Positions 8,112-16,800 of a stretch of 42,483 nt of DNA are shown here, one piece after another. The DNA is taken from the NCBI RefSeq assembly GCF_017656475.1, contig NZ_JACDNT010000016.1:1-42483 (forward strand). The letters are read 5' to 3'. The notes below the pieces were generated by a model. That model had not been told where the DNA came from. It worked only from the letters and a program-made list of their open reading frames with translations, and made no database searches. The translations under genes were made by a program, and so were the position numbers. This DNA comes from Archaeoglobus sp. (GTDB taxonomy: Archaea; Halobacteriota; Archaeoglobi; Archaeoglobales; Archaeoglobaceae). How positions within the stretch are numbered: position 1 is the stretch's first letter; every line of letters starts with the position of its first letter.

Positions 8112-9273
8112 GAGGAGAAAGATTGTACTTGGGGTTACTGGCAGTATTGCAGCAATTGAGACTGTCAAGCTTGCGAGAGAGCTCGTGAGGAGGGGGGCTG
8201 ATGTTACTGCGGTAATGAGCGAAGCAGCCAGAAAGATAATACACCCATACTCTCTTGAGTTTGCAACTGGCAAGAGGGTGGTTACGGAAATAACGGGAAG
8301 CATTGAGCACGTCAACCTTCTTGGCGAGTACGGGGATGCAGACCTCTTTCTTATCGCCCCCTGCACAGCTAACACAATTTCAAAAATAGCTCAAGGTATC
8401 GATGACACTCCTGTAACAACATTCGCAACCACAGCGTTGGGTTCAGGAAAACCTATAATCATCGTTCCGGCAATGCACGAGGCCATGATGAGGAACAAGG
8501 CAGTTCTGGAAAACATACAGAGATTGGTGAGCATGGGAGTTGAGTTTGTTCAGCCGAGAATTGAAGAAGGGAAGGCGAAGTTCCCCCATATTGAGACAAT
8601 CTGCCTCCACGTAGAGAGGGAACTGTATCCGAAGGAGATGAGGGGTAAAAGAGTTATTGTAACCTCAGGCCCCACTTATGAGCAGATTGACCCGATAAGG
8701 TTTATCAGCAACAAAAGTTCAGGCAGAATGGGGCTCGAAATTGCCCTCGAATTCTGGAGGAGAGGAGCTGAGGTTGTTCACATAACCTCAAAACCTTCCG
8801 GCATGAATCTGCCGAACTACAAGGAGATAAAAGTGTGGTCGGTGGAAGATATGATGAAAGCCGTCCTCTACGAAGTCGAGAAGGGATGCGACCTCTTCGT
8901 CTCTTCCGCCGCAGCTGCCGACTTCATAGTCGATGCGGAAGCTAAGAAGATAAAGACAGCCCCAGAACTGGTATTAAAGCTGAAAGAATCCCCAAAAATC
9001 ATAAAGGAAGTAAGGAAGATTTACAGTGGGCCTATTATCGGTTTTAAGGCTGAAACCGGACTCAGCGATGAGGACCTTTTGAGGGTAGCAGAGGAGAAGA
9101 TGTCGGTTGACAGGCTGAACATGGTTGTTGCGAACGACGTGCTTGAGAGAGGGATGGGAACGGAGGACACAAGAGTGCTTATTTTGACACCAAAAAGGCA
9201 GGAGTGGGTTGAAGGGTTAAAACAGCACGTTGCGGAGAGAATTGTTGAGGCTTATATCGAAGATTGCCTATGA
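8059..9273 (+). CDS. coaBC: Bifunctional phosphopantothenoylcysteine decarboxylase / phosphopantothenate-cysteine ligase
   Basis: This protein of about 400 residues (Dfp) makes 4'-phosphopantetheine. The N-terminal flavin decarboxylase half has GVTGSIAAIE, EHVNLL with the likely catalytic His, APCTANTI, and PAMHEAMM, a variant of the usual PxMNxxM clamp. The C-terminal ligase half has TSGPTYEQIDPIRFISNKSS and a Lys-rich KKIKTAPELVLKLK strap. The frame opens at GTG 8059, overlapping the polyferredoxin gene by 53 bases. GTG 8068 and TTG 8074 are also possible, and the true start is uncertain because the conserved core begins only at about 8121. It is followed by pantoate kinase with an ATGA overlap, giving two CoA-pathway genes in tandem. 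Confidence 0.93.
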   Translation: MLSVHLERIKGKRSRKLERRKIVLGVTGSIAAIETVKLARELVRRGADVTAVMSEAARKIIHPYSLEFATGKRVVTEITGSIEHVNLLGEYGDADLFLIAPCTANTISKIAQGIDDTPVTTFATTALGSGKPIIIVPAMHEAMMRNKAVLENIQRLVSMGVEFVQPRIEEGKAKFPHIETICLHVERELYPKEMRGKRVIVTSGPTYEQIDPIRFISNKSSGRMGLEIALEFWRRGAEVVHITSKPSGMNLPNYKEIKVWSVEDMMKAVLYEVEKGCDLFVSSAAAADFIVDAEAKKIKTAPELVLKLKESPKIIKEVRKIYSGPIIGFKAETGLSDEDLLRVAEEKMSVDRLNMVVANDVLERGMGTEDTRVLILTPKRQEWVEGLKQHVAERIVEAYIEDCL

Positions 9274-10055
9274 TTTTTGCTCCTGCAAGCATAACCTGCA
9301 TTTTCTCTCCTAATGTGGAGAGTGATCCGAGGAGGTCGGGTAGTGTTGGTGTGGGATTTACGATTTCAAAGGGTTTGACGGCTGAGAAAAGCAGCAGAAC
9401 CACAATCAATGGCGAGGAGTGGGGTTTTCCCACTCTCGAACACGTAATTGAAAAGGCTGGCTTGAAGGGTGTGAAAATTGAATCGGAGCTGCCATTTGGA
9501 TGTGGATTCGGCATGAGTGGAGCTGCAGCATTGGCTACGGCAAATCTTGGAGATATGAGTTACATTGATGCTGCAGACCTCGCCCACATTGCAGAGGTGA
9601 AAAACTTCACGGGTCTTGGTGATGTCGTGACACAGACATTTGGCGGTTTGGTGGTGAGGAAGAACGCCGCATGCCCTTCTATGGCAAGACTGGAGAGGTT
9701 TTTCTGGGATGTTGAGTTTGATTTTGTTGTAATGGGAGAGGTTTCCACAAAGGACATAATTGGAGACGATGTTCAGCGAAAAAGAATTGCCGAGGCAGGA
9801 AGGACCTGGACAAAGGAGTTTCTGAAAAAACCGACGCTTGACAATCTCTTTCATTGCTCCAACGGATTTGCTAAGGAAACGGGTCTGCTGGAGCTTGTTG
9901 GAGATGCCATTGAGGCAGTTGAGAGTGCTGAGGGGAGGGCTGGAATGGTTATGCTTGGCAGGACGATCTTTGCGGTAGATGGGTATGATGCCCTGAAGGA
10001 GTTTGGTGAGCCCTTCAAAGCGAGATTGGACTGCTGTGGTGTGAGGAGAGTATGA
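9270..10055 (+). CDS. Pantoate kinase (archaeal CoA pathway, GHMP kinase family)
   Basis: The protein of 261 residues is a GHMP-type kinase. It has an N-terminal SITCIFSP strand, a GSVGVGFTI segment, and the glycine/serine-rich ATP loop FGCGFGMSGAAALATA. This matches archaeal pantoate kinase, which phosphorylates pantoate before phosphopantothenate synthetase acts. The start is placed at ATG 9270 because it overlaps the coaBC stop as ATGA; an in-frame TTG at 9264 is less likely. Position directly after coaBC supports the CoA role. Its C-terminus in turn overlaps the next gene by ATGA, so coaBC, pantoate kinase and the amidase are very probably co-transcribed and translationally coupled. Confidence 0.87.
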   Translation: MIFAPASITCIFSPNVESDPRRSGSVGVGFTISKGLTAEKSSRTTINGEEWGFPTLEHVIEKAGLKGVKIESELPFGCGFGMSGAAALATANLGDMSYIDAADLAHIAEVKNFTGLGDVVTQTFGGLVVRKNAACPSMARLERFFWDVEFDFVVMGEVSTKDIIGDDVQRKRIAEAGRTWTKEFLKKPTLDNLFHCSNGFAKETGLLELVGDAIEAVESAEGRAGMVMLGRTIFAVDGYDALKEFGEPFKARLDCCGVRRV

Positions 10056-10825
10056 GGTTAGCTGCGATACAGTGCAGGATTGGTGATTTGGGAAGTGCGG
10101 AAAAGGGAGCGAGAGAGGCGGCTGAGAGAGGGGCGGAGATATTGCTGTTCCCCGAATACTTCTCATACTCTAAGCTGGCTCCAGAGGTGCTGGACGAAAC
10201 TCTCGCCTTTTTGAAGAGAGTGAGTTCAGAGTATGGTGTTGTTGTTTCGGGAAATGCTGTCGTTGATGATAATGGATATAAAAACAGATCCTTCCTTTTC
10301 GATAGTGGAGAGCTTATTGGAGTTCAGGACAAGATTCATCCAACGAGAGTTGAGAGAAGCCTTGGAATTCAGTGTGGGAGTAAGCTTGAGGTTTTTGAGG
10401 TGAGGGGAGCATTGGTAAGCACTTTGGTCTGTGCGGACATTCTGTATCCCGAAATATGTCGAGTTGCCGCTCTCAAAGGAGCGGAAATCGTTCTGAATCC
10501 GGTAGTATCGTTCAAAAAGTCCGAACTGCCGGGTCAGGAGTACAGACACTGCCTTTACTTCACCAGATCGTTCGACAACGCCTACGCAATTGTCAAGGCG
10601 GGAGGAGTCGGGAGGACTTTTACAGGCAGTGAAGCGGTTGGAAGAAGTCTCATCGCAAGCTTCGATGGGATTCTGGCAAAGTTTAGCGACGAAAATGCGG
10701 ATGAGGTTGTTGTCGCTGACGTTGATTTGGAGAAAATAAGGGAGTATAAAACTATAAACTACTCTCTTGTTGACAGAAATGTCAGAGCATACGAAGAGTT
10801 GCTTAACAAAAATTTTAAATCATAA
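10052..10825 (+). CDS. Carbon-nitrogen hydrolase (nitrilase superfamily)
   Basis: The 257-residue protein has the Glu-Lys-Cys catalytic triad of the nitrilase superfamily: E35 in LLFPEYFSY, K94 in VQDKIHPTR and C127 in STLVCADILYPE. It should hydrolyse an amide or a related C-N bond, in the cytosol. The substrate cannot be told from sequence. It overlaps pantoate kinase by four bases (ATGA), so a link to CoA or pantothenate metabolism, such as salvage or repair of an amide, is conceivable but unproven. Length is normal for a single-domain amidase of this family. Confidence 0.85.
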   Translation: MRLAAIQCRIGDLGSAEKGAREAAERGAEILLFPEYFSYSKLAPEVLDETLAFLKRVSSEYGVVVSGNAVVDDNGYKNRSFLFDSGELIGVQDKIHPTRVERSLGIQCGSKLEVFEVRGALVSTLVCADILYPEICRVAALKGAEIVLNPVVSFKKSELPGQEYRHCLYFTRSFDNAYAIVKAGGVGRTFTGSEAVGRSLIASFDGILAKFSDENADEVVVADVDLEKIREYKTINYSLVDRNVRAYEELLNKNFKS

Positions 10826-10841
10826 CAGTCTTTCAAAATTC

Positions 10842-11753
10842 ATGGAAAACAGTCTTGCTAACATCAATCAAGTCGAAATCCCTTCAAAATTCTGGCGACT
10901 TCTTCGCCCTGTGGCGTGGCTCTGCTTCCTTCTTCCCTATGCTGTCGGATTTGGGTTCGGTATAACTCCAAACACGAGTCTTCTGCATGCAGTTCTCGGC
11001 ATTCTCTCTTTCATCTTCTGGATGAGCTTCAGCTTCACGATCAACGCCCTCTTCGACAGAGATGTCGACAGACTGCACGACGGGAGAGTGAAAGATCTAA
11101 ATCTTTCCCTTCAGCCCCTCGTTACGGGGGAGATATCAGTAAGGGAGGCGTGGCTTTACTGCTTTATCTTCTTCGTCCTCTCATTGGCAACCGCTGCAGC
11201 GATAAATGAAAAGTTCTTCATTGCGATGCTTTCGGCAAATGTTGTCGGTTATGTCTATTCTGCCCCACCACGATTCAAGGCAAAGCCGGTTATGGATGTG
11301 GTGTGCAACGCCCTCGCTGCTACGCTGGCATTTTACGCTGGTTTGAGCATTGGCGGGGCAGAAGTACCGACGGCGATTTATCTGGCAGCCTTTTTCCTTG
11401 CGGCAACCTTCTACATTCCCACTGCCGTCTCAGACTACGAGTTTGACAAAAAAGCGGGTCTGAAAAATACGCCGGTTTACTTCGGCCCTGAAAGGGCTTT
11501 GAAGTCGCTGTATCCTCTTTCAGCTATCACCATTGCTCTTTGGGCTTATGTATTTGCCATCTCGGAGAGAGTTGAGGTGAAGCTGATATCTCCCCTTATA
11601 ATCCTCTATACCATAGCTTACACTATCGTAATAAATTCGAAATGGGATGGCAGAAAGCTTAACGTCACTCCAAACATCATCCTGACACCGTTTGGCATAA
11701 TCTCGGCCCTTTTCATTGCGTATGGTTTTGGAGTAATTTCGGTGTTGGGCTAA
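10842..11753 (+). CDS. UbiA-family membrane prenyltransferase
   Basis: About 303 residues with roughly eight hydrophobic membrane segments. The first Asp-rich motif is NALFDRDVDRLHDGR and the second is SDYEFDKKAGLKNTPVYFG. These bind the Mg-diphosphate of an isoprenoid donor. The protein transfers a prenyl chain to a lipid-phase acceptor, which could be a menaquinone precursor, glycerol ether lipid or carotenoid-like compound; the sequence does not decide. The frame is open further upstream to 10767, but ATG 10842 is preferred because a TATA-like AATTTTAAAT at 10811-10820 lies ~27 bases before it and the upstream frame overlaps the amidase gene. Confidence 0.85.
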   Translation: MENSLANINQVEIPSKFWRLLRPVAWLCFLLPYAVGFGFGITPNTSLLHAVLGILSFIFWMSFSFTINALFDRDVDRLHDGRVKDLNLSLQPLVTGEISVREAWLYCFIFFVLSLATAAAINEKFFIAMLSANVVGYVYSAPPRFKAKPVMDVVCNALAATLAFYAGLSIGGAEVPTAIYLAAFFLAATFYIPTAVSDYEFDKKAGLKNTPVYFGPERALKSLYPLSAITIALWAYVFAISERVEVKLISPLIILYTIAYTIVINSKWDGRKLNVTPNIILTPFGIISALFIAYGFGVISVLG

Positions 11754-11802
11754 AAGGTAGAAACAGCAAAAGAATTTTAATTAAATTATCCAAGTAATTA
11801 TC

Positions 11803-12273
11803 ATGGCGCTCAATCCGATGGACATTTACAAACTTTTGCCAAAAACCAACTGCAAGAAATGCGGTGAGGCAACCTGCATGAGCTTTGCCTTCAAACTCCT
11901 CAACAGGGAAAAAAAGCTTGAAGACTGTAAACCGCTTTACGAGGACAAAAAATACGAGAGGCAGAGGAAGAAGCTTGAAGAAATGCTGAAGCCTCTTGAG
12001 GAGGCAACCGAAACGGGTCTGATTGTTGATGAAAGCTTATGCACCGGTTGCGGTAACTGTGTCGTTGTCTGCCCGGTTCATGTGGAGAAAGACCCCAAAG
12101 GGGCGGCAGTGGGCAACGGCCCTACCATTGATGATCCAATTCTGAGAGTTGAAGATGGCGTTGTTAAGGTTATAAACATGCAGGCTTGCAGGAGATACGG
12201 TAAAAATCGCGTACTGTGTGTGGTTTGCAGGGAGAACTGTCCGAGTGACGCGATAAGATTTCTGGAGGGATGA
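11803..12273 (+). CDS. fwdG: Iron-sulfur protein, probable formylmethanofuran dehydrogenase subunit G
   Basis: The 156-residue protein has two parts. An N-terminal four-cysteine Fe-S domain (LPKTNCKKCGEATCMSFAF, then C at DCKPLY) is like that found in corrinoid/CO dehydrogenase and Rnf proteins. The C-terminal ferredoxin-like part has CTGCGNCVVVCP and a second set, CRRYGKNRVLCVVCRENCP, with unusually wide spacing. It is immediately followed by fwdB with a coupled start, so it is most likely the electron-transfer subunit of formylmethanofuran dehydrogenase. The extra Fe-S domain makes it longer than the usual FwdG of ~80 residues. A TATA-like stretch at 11776-11786 precedes the ATG by 27 bases. 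Confidence 0.78.
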   Translation: MALNPMDIYKLLPKTNCKKCGEATCMSFAFKLLNREKKLEDCKPLYEDKKYERQRKKLEEMLKPLEEATETGLIVDESLCTGCGNCVVVCPVHVEKDPKGAAVGNGPTIDDPILRVEDGVVKVINMQACRRYGKNRVLCVVCRENCPSDAIRFLEG

Positions 12274-13469
12274 TTATGATCTGCCCAGGTTGTTCGTGTC
12301 TTTGTGATGATGTATACATCAAAGAAGGAAAGGTTTTCAACGCGTGCAGAAGGGGGAAGGAGATTTTTGCAAAATACAACGAAAACAGAGCGGTAGCGAG
12401 GGTTGACGGCAGGGAAGTTGACGTTGACACAGCGATCGAGAAGGCAGTTGAAATTCTTAAGGAAGCGAAGAATCCCGCTATCTACGGCCTCGACACGACG
12501 GTTGTTGAAGCTCAGAAGATCGCAATAGATGTTGCGGAGAAGCTGAATGGATACATTGATGACAACTCTTCCTTCTGCCTTGGCGAGTTAGTTGAGGCTG
12601 TTTTGAAAGGAGAGATGCCGACAACAACTCTTGACGAGGTGAGGGACAACGCGTACGTGCTGGTTTACTGGGGGACAAATCCCTACCACAGCCTTTCAAG
12701 GCACCTGTCGAAGTATACGTATTATCCGAGGGGGAAAAAGAGGCCGAGAGGTTATGATGAGGATCGCTTTCTGGTCGTTGTCGATGTGAGAAGGAGTGAA
12801 ACCGCAGTTCTGGCGAAGAAGAATGCAAGGTTTATCAGGGTCGATGACGATGCGGAGTTGGTGGATTCCTTCGTAAAGGTCGTTGAAGGCAAGGCGGCAA
12901 AGTACGCAAAGGATGCGGGAGTGATAATAAATGAGATGAAAAGGGCAGATTTCAATGTGATTTTTGGCGGTCTTGGCCTCAAGTATGGACTGAAGGACTT
13001 AAACCAGTTCAAGGAAATGGTCAAAAAGCTGAATGAAGTCGCTCCCGTTTACTTCATCCCCGCTGGATTCCACGGCAACATGAGGGGCTTCAACGAGACT
13101 CTTTTCGAGAGAGTGGGGCATGTGAACAAGTATAGCTTCAGGGACGGCAAGAGTGACGAGGAGTTCGCTTTCACAGAGCTTTTGAAGAACGAAAAGATTG
13201 ACGCCGCTCTGATTGTAGGAACGGATCCAGTTTACTCTCTCCCCTTCGAGGTGTCGTCAAAGCTCGGAAAAATCAACACCATAGTTGTCGATCCGAGAAT
13301 GAGCTTCACCGCAAGGATTGCTGACGTGGTGATTCCTTCGGCCATATCTGGCGTGGAGGCTGGAGGGACGATGGTAAGAAGTGATGGAGTGAGGGTAAAG
13401 CTTGAGCCTCTGGAGGAGAAGGAAGTCAACGACGTTTACATCCTTAACAAGATAAAGGAGGGATTGTGA
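12270..13469 (+). CDS. fwdB: Formylmethanofuran dehydrogenase subunit B (Mo/W-pterin catalytic subunit)
   Basis: The 399-residue protein belongs to the molybdopterin oxidoreductase superfamily. It has an N-terminal [4Fe-4S] site (CPGCSCLCDD, then C at FNACRRG). C103 in SSFCLGE sits where FwdB/FmdB place the Cys (or Sec) ligand of tungsten or molybdenum, and VLVYWGTNPYHSLSRH follows. It interconverts CO2 and the formyl group at the first step of the C1 pathway. In sulfate-reducing Archaeoglobus the oxidative direction is expected during lactate growth. The start ATG overlaps the fwdG stop and its end touches fwdD. FwdA and FwdC are not in the window. Confidence 0.92.
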   Translation: MIMICPGCSCLCDDVYIKEGKVFNACRRGKEIFAKYNENRAVARVDGREVDVDTAIEKAVEILKEAKNPAIYGLDTTVVEAQKIAIDVAEKLNGYIDDNSSFCLGELVEAVLKGEMPTTTLDEVRDNAYVLVYWGTNPYHSLSRHLSKYTYYPRGKKRPRGYDEDRFLVVVDVRRSETAVLAKKNARFIRVDDDAELVDSFVKVVEGKAAKYAKDAGVIINEMKRADFNVIFGGLGLKYGLKDLNQFKEMVKKLNEVAPVYFIPAGFHGNMRGFNETLFERVGHVNKYSFRDGKSDEEFAFTELLKNEKIDAALIVGTDPVYSLPFEVSSKLGKINTIVVDPRMSFTARIADVVIPSAISGVEAGGTMVRSDGVRVKLEPLEEKEVNDVYILNKIKEGL

Positions 13470-13828
13470 TGATGCGCTTTTCCAAGTTTTTGAAGGTAGA
13501 AGCTGACATCGTTGTGGCGAGGCACGCTCTGGTTATGGACGAGACAAAAAGCAAAGCGGAGCCAGTCATCTTTCTCCATCCAGAATTTGCCAAGAGGAGC
13601 GGAGTTAATGACGGCGATGTGGTCGAGGTTGAAGCCAACGGCAGAATTGTTAAGCTTAAGGTAAAACTATCTGATAAAGCACCTGAAAGTGGTGGAGTAA
13701 TCCCGAACGGCATCTACGCGAGCTACTTGACAAACTTCGATGGCTTTAAGAGGTTCAAGGCGAACATCGAGGTGTCGGAGGGAGAGCTGACAAGTGTTGA
13801 GGAGTTGCTGGGAAAAATAAAGAGTTAA
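13469..13828 (+). CDS. fwdD: Formylmethanofuran dehydrogenase subunit D (pterin-binding domain)
   Basis: About 119 residues form the molybdopterin-dinucleotide-binding beta-barrel that other family members carry fused to the catalytic chain. VIFLHPEFAKRSGVNDGDVV is the characteristic segment, and GGVIPNGIYASYL binds the cofactor. Possible starts are GTG 13466, ATG 13469 and ATG 13472. ATG 13469 is chosen because GGAGGG at 13457-13462 is six bases upstream and the codon overlaps the fwdB stop. The stop codon overlaps, on the opposite strand, the stop of the large protease gene (13825-13828), so the two transcripts converge with no spacer. Confidence 0.9.
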   Translation: MMRFSKFLKVEADIVVARHALVMDETKSKAEPVIFLHPEFAKRSGVNDGDVVEVEANGRIVKLKVKLSDKAPESGGVIPNGIYASYLTNFDGFKRFKANIEVSEGELTSVEELLGKIKS

Positions 13829-16800
13829 GAAACTTTTATTTCTTTAACTACCAGTGCGGCAATCTTGTAGTCTGGAGTGAGAACAGCCATTTTTACTGTG
13901 TACTCACCAGGACTGCTGAAGGACATTGTCGTGGTCTGACCCATCCTCATCCTGCCGTTGCTGAATAACCATATTATCTGTTTGTACTCTATACCCTCCA
14001 CATAAGCTTTGAAGGTCACCCTCTCACCGACCTTTGGATTTTCCGGTGTAAAGGTGAAGTCAGCTACAATCTTTTTCTTAGTGTACTCGTAAACCCCAAT
14101 ATTTCCTGCCAGGTCTTCCATTGTTATCGTTATTTCTGAGTCAGATATGCTGCATGTCCAGACTTCACCTTCTTTCTGCATTTCTATGCCATTGGCCTTT
14201 GCCCACTTCAGCTCCTCTGACGGTTTTACTGTCAGCGTATTTCCATCCAATTCAACGCTGACAACTTCTGGCGGTTTGGTGTCGAGCGTGAAGCTGAGCT
14301 TTTCGCTCTCAGTACCAAAGGCCCTGACCCACCATACGTGCTCTCCATCTGAAAGCTCAAGGTTAACAGCAATCTCGCCTGAGCCAGTTCCCTTGTAAAC
14401 TTCTTTCCCATCAACGTATATCGAGTAACCTGCCTCATACGGCAGAATGAATCTCATCTCAGCAGTGTTTGTTAAACCACTCGGAGCAATAAGCTGTATG
14501 TTGACTTCAGGGACAACTATTTGCATTGTCTCGTAATTTCCAGCCCTGTCAGTTGCTTGGAGTGTTACAGTACTTCCAGACTTTACAAGAACGACCCAGT
14601 TCAAACCGTCTCCCTGTATGCTACAGTCTCCTCCTTCTGCAGTGATTTCCACTTCCTCAGAGGTCTTCAGCGTAACTTTGTAACCTTCGGAACTCCACTC
14701 TGCATCTATTAGGGTTATTTCCGGCTTTGTTACGTCAACTGTGAAACTTAACGCAGCTTCAGCAGCATTCCCGTCATAATCAGATGCCCGGACCTTTATT
14801 TCGTGCAACCCCTCTGAGAGCTTAACAGTATTTTCCACCTCTGAGCCATCAAGGTAGTAGACAACCTCAGAAACACCCGTTTCGTTGTCGAAGACTTCAG
14901 CATTTATCTCAAGTTCGGTGTAGTTTATGTACTCACCGATTTCAGGAAGATGTATCTTCGGTGGAGTTATGTCCTTCAGCGTTATGTTGTAATATCCGTC
15001 CTTTTCAGCAGTAAAAGTGTACTCTTCATAACCTTCAGCCAAGACAGTTACCGTCGCATTCTTTTCCACTTCAACAACGTAGTATCCGGAATCATCTGCT
15101 GAAACGACCATGTCAGGAGTTACTATCTCTGCCTTAACCGCCATCCCTACGGAGTTTTTAACATATCCCTGAACTGTAACTGTCGCCTCGTAAACTCTCA
15201 GAGTGGTGGATGTGGAGTTTGTCAGTCCTTTATCATCGCATGCTGTTATTGTTATCGTGTATTCTCCCGGTTTCTCGTACACGTGGAGCAATCCAGGCCC
15301 AACTCTGGACTCACCATCACCGAAGTCCCACCTGACCCACGAAATCTTGCCATCAGGGTCGTAGGAGAGTGATTTGAAGAGAACTTCTTCCCCTGCAACA
15401 GGCTTTTCAGGGGTGATTTCAAAGAGAACCACTGGCGGTTGATTTTTCTTAACTTCAATGTTCATGGCCGCGGTTAGGGCCCTGTAGGCATCTACAAGTC
15501 CACTGCCGGACTTGACGTCCTTTCCAGCCTCTTCTATGTCGGTGGCAGATTCCTCTATTGCTCTTTTGACATCATTCGGGCTCATATCCGGGTTGAATTG
15601 CAGAAGAATTGCTGCAATTCCCGAAACGTGTGGTGTGGCCATCGATGTTCCAGAAAGTGATGCGTAACTGCCATCTCTCCACGTTGAAACTACAGAAACA
15701 CCGGGTGCGACTACATCAGGCTTTATGTACTCTTTCTCGTAACCAACTGGCCCCATGCTGCTGAAGTAGGCGACTTTTCCGTTTTTGTCAGCTGCTCCAA
15801 CAGTTATTGCCCTTTCTGCCGAACCTGGCGAGGCGATACTCCTCTCTCCAAGCTCTCCAGAGTTGCCTGCTGCAACGACCGTAACAATACCTCTGCTTAC
15901 AATTTCATTTACAGCTTCGCTGAGCAGGTCGTGGCCGTTGGATGGGTAGACGACATATGCTGTGACATCAACCTCCACCTTCTTTGTCGAGGAGCTTGAG
16001 AGCCTGATTGTCCAGTTCCCCTTCTCAAGAACATTTGAAGGTGAATACTGGCAGTCATAATATGAGGTGGTGACAACGCAGTAGGGTTCAACCGCACTTC
16101 CGGATGGGCTTATCAATTCGAAATCAAAGCCTTCTGGAATTTCTTTGGATAAGGTGTGAAGAACTATGAACCACCCGCTTGCATTCCAGCCACTGTTTCC
16201 GTTCTCCACATCGTCATAGAAGTCGTATTCGGGAATGGCTATGTTGTCAAGCCAGATGTAGTTATCACCCTGCGACTCAAATATAAGCTTTCCACCAGCA
16301 TCTGAGGATAACTCGAATGTTTTCCAGGTGTTGTAGCTTGATGACGAAATTCTCAGAAGCTCTCTGACTTCTCCATTGTTTTCGAGCTTTACGGCAAACT
16401 CTCCGTTTACGTATCCTATTAAATCAAATTTCAAAGTAAAAGGCCCCTCCACAACTCTCTCCAGCACTCTGGCACCGCCGTATGGTGGTGCAGCCCATAC
16501 GTAGTTCACTGTATCCGGATTTATCCTCATCTTGATGTAGCTCGGAACGAAGTTGTCCATCTCATCGTAGATTTCTCCAAGAGATGAGTAAACCGGCAGC
16601 TGGATTTCGGCAACTTCATTACTGCTGATAATTCTGCTGAAGCTCCCTCCTATGCCGGGAAGTGCACCAAGACTCATGCTCACAACATCAGCACCATTCT
16701 CGTAAGCCCACTGAATACCCATAAGGACAGTAGATAGCTTACCGCTTCCCCTGCTATCGAGTACCTTTACAGCTAGTATTTCTGCTTCCGGTGCAACACC

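Noticed and set aside
9366-10166. A 266-codon minus-strand frame opposite pantoate kinase and the amidase
   Set aside because: Both sense genes have strong motifs and coupled starts. The antisense translation has no domain and odd composition.
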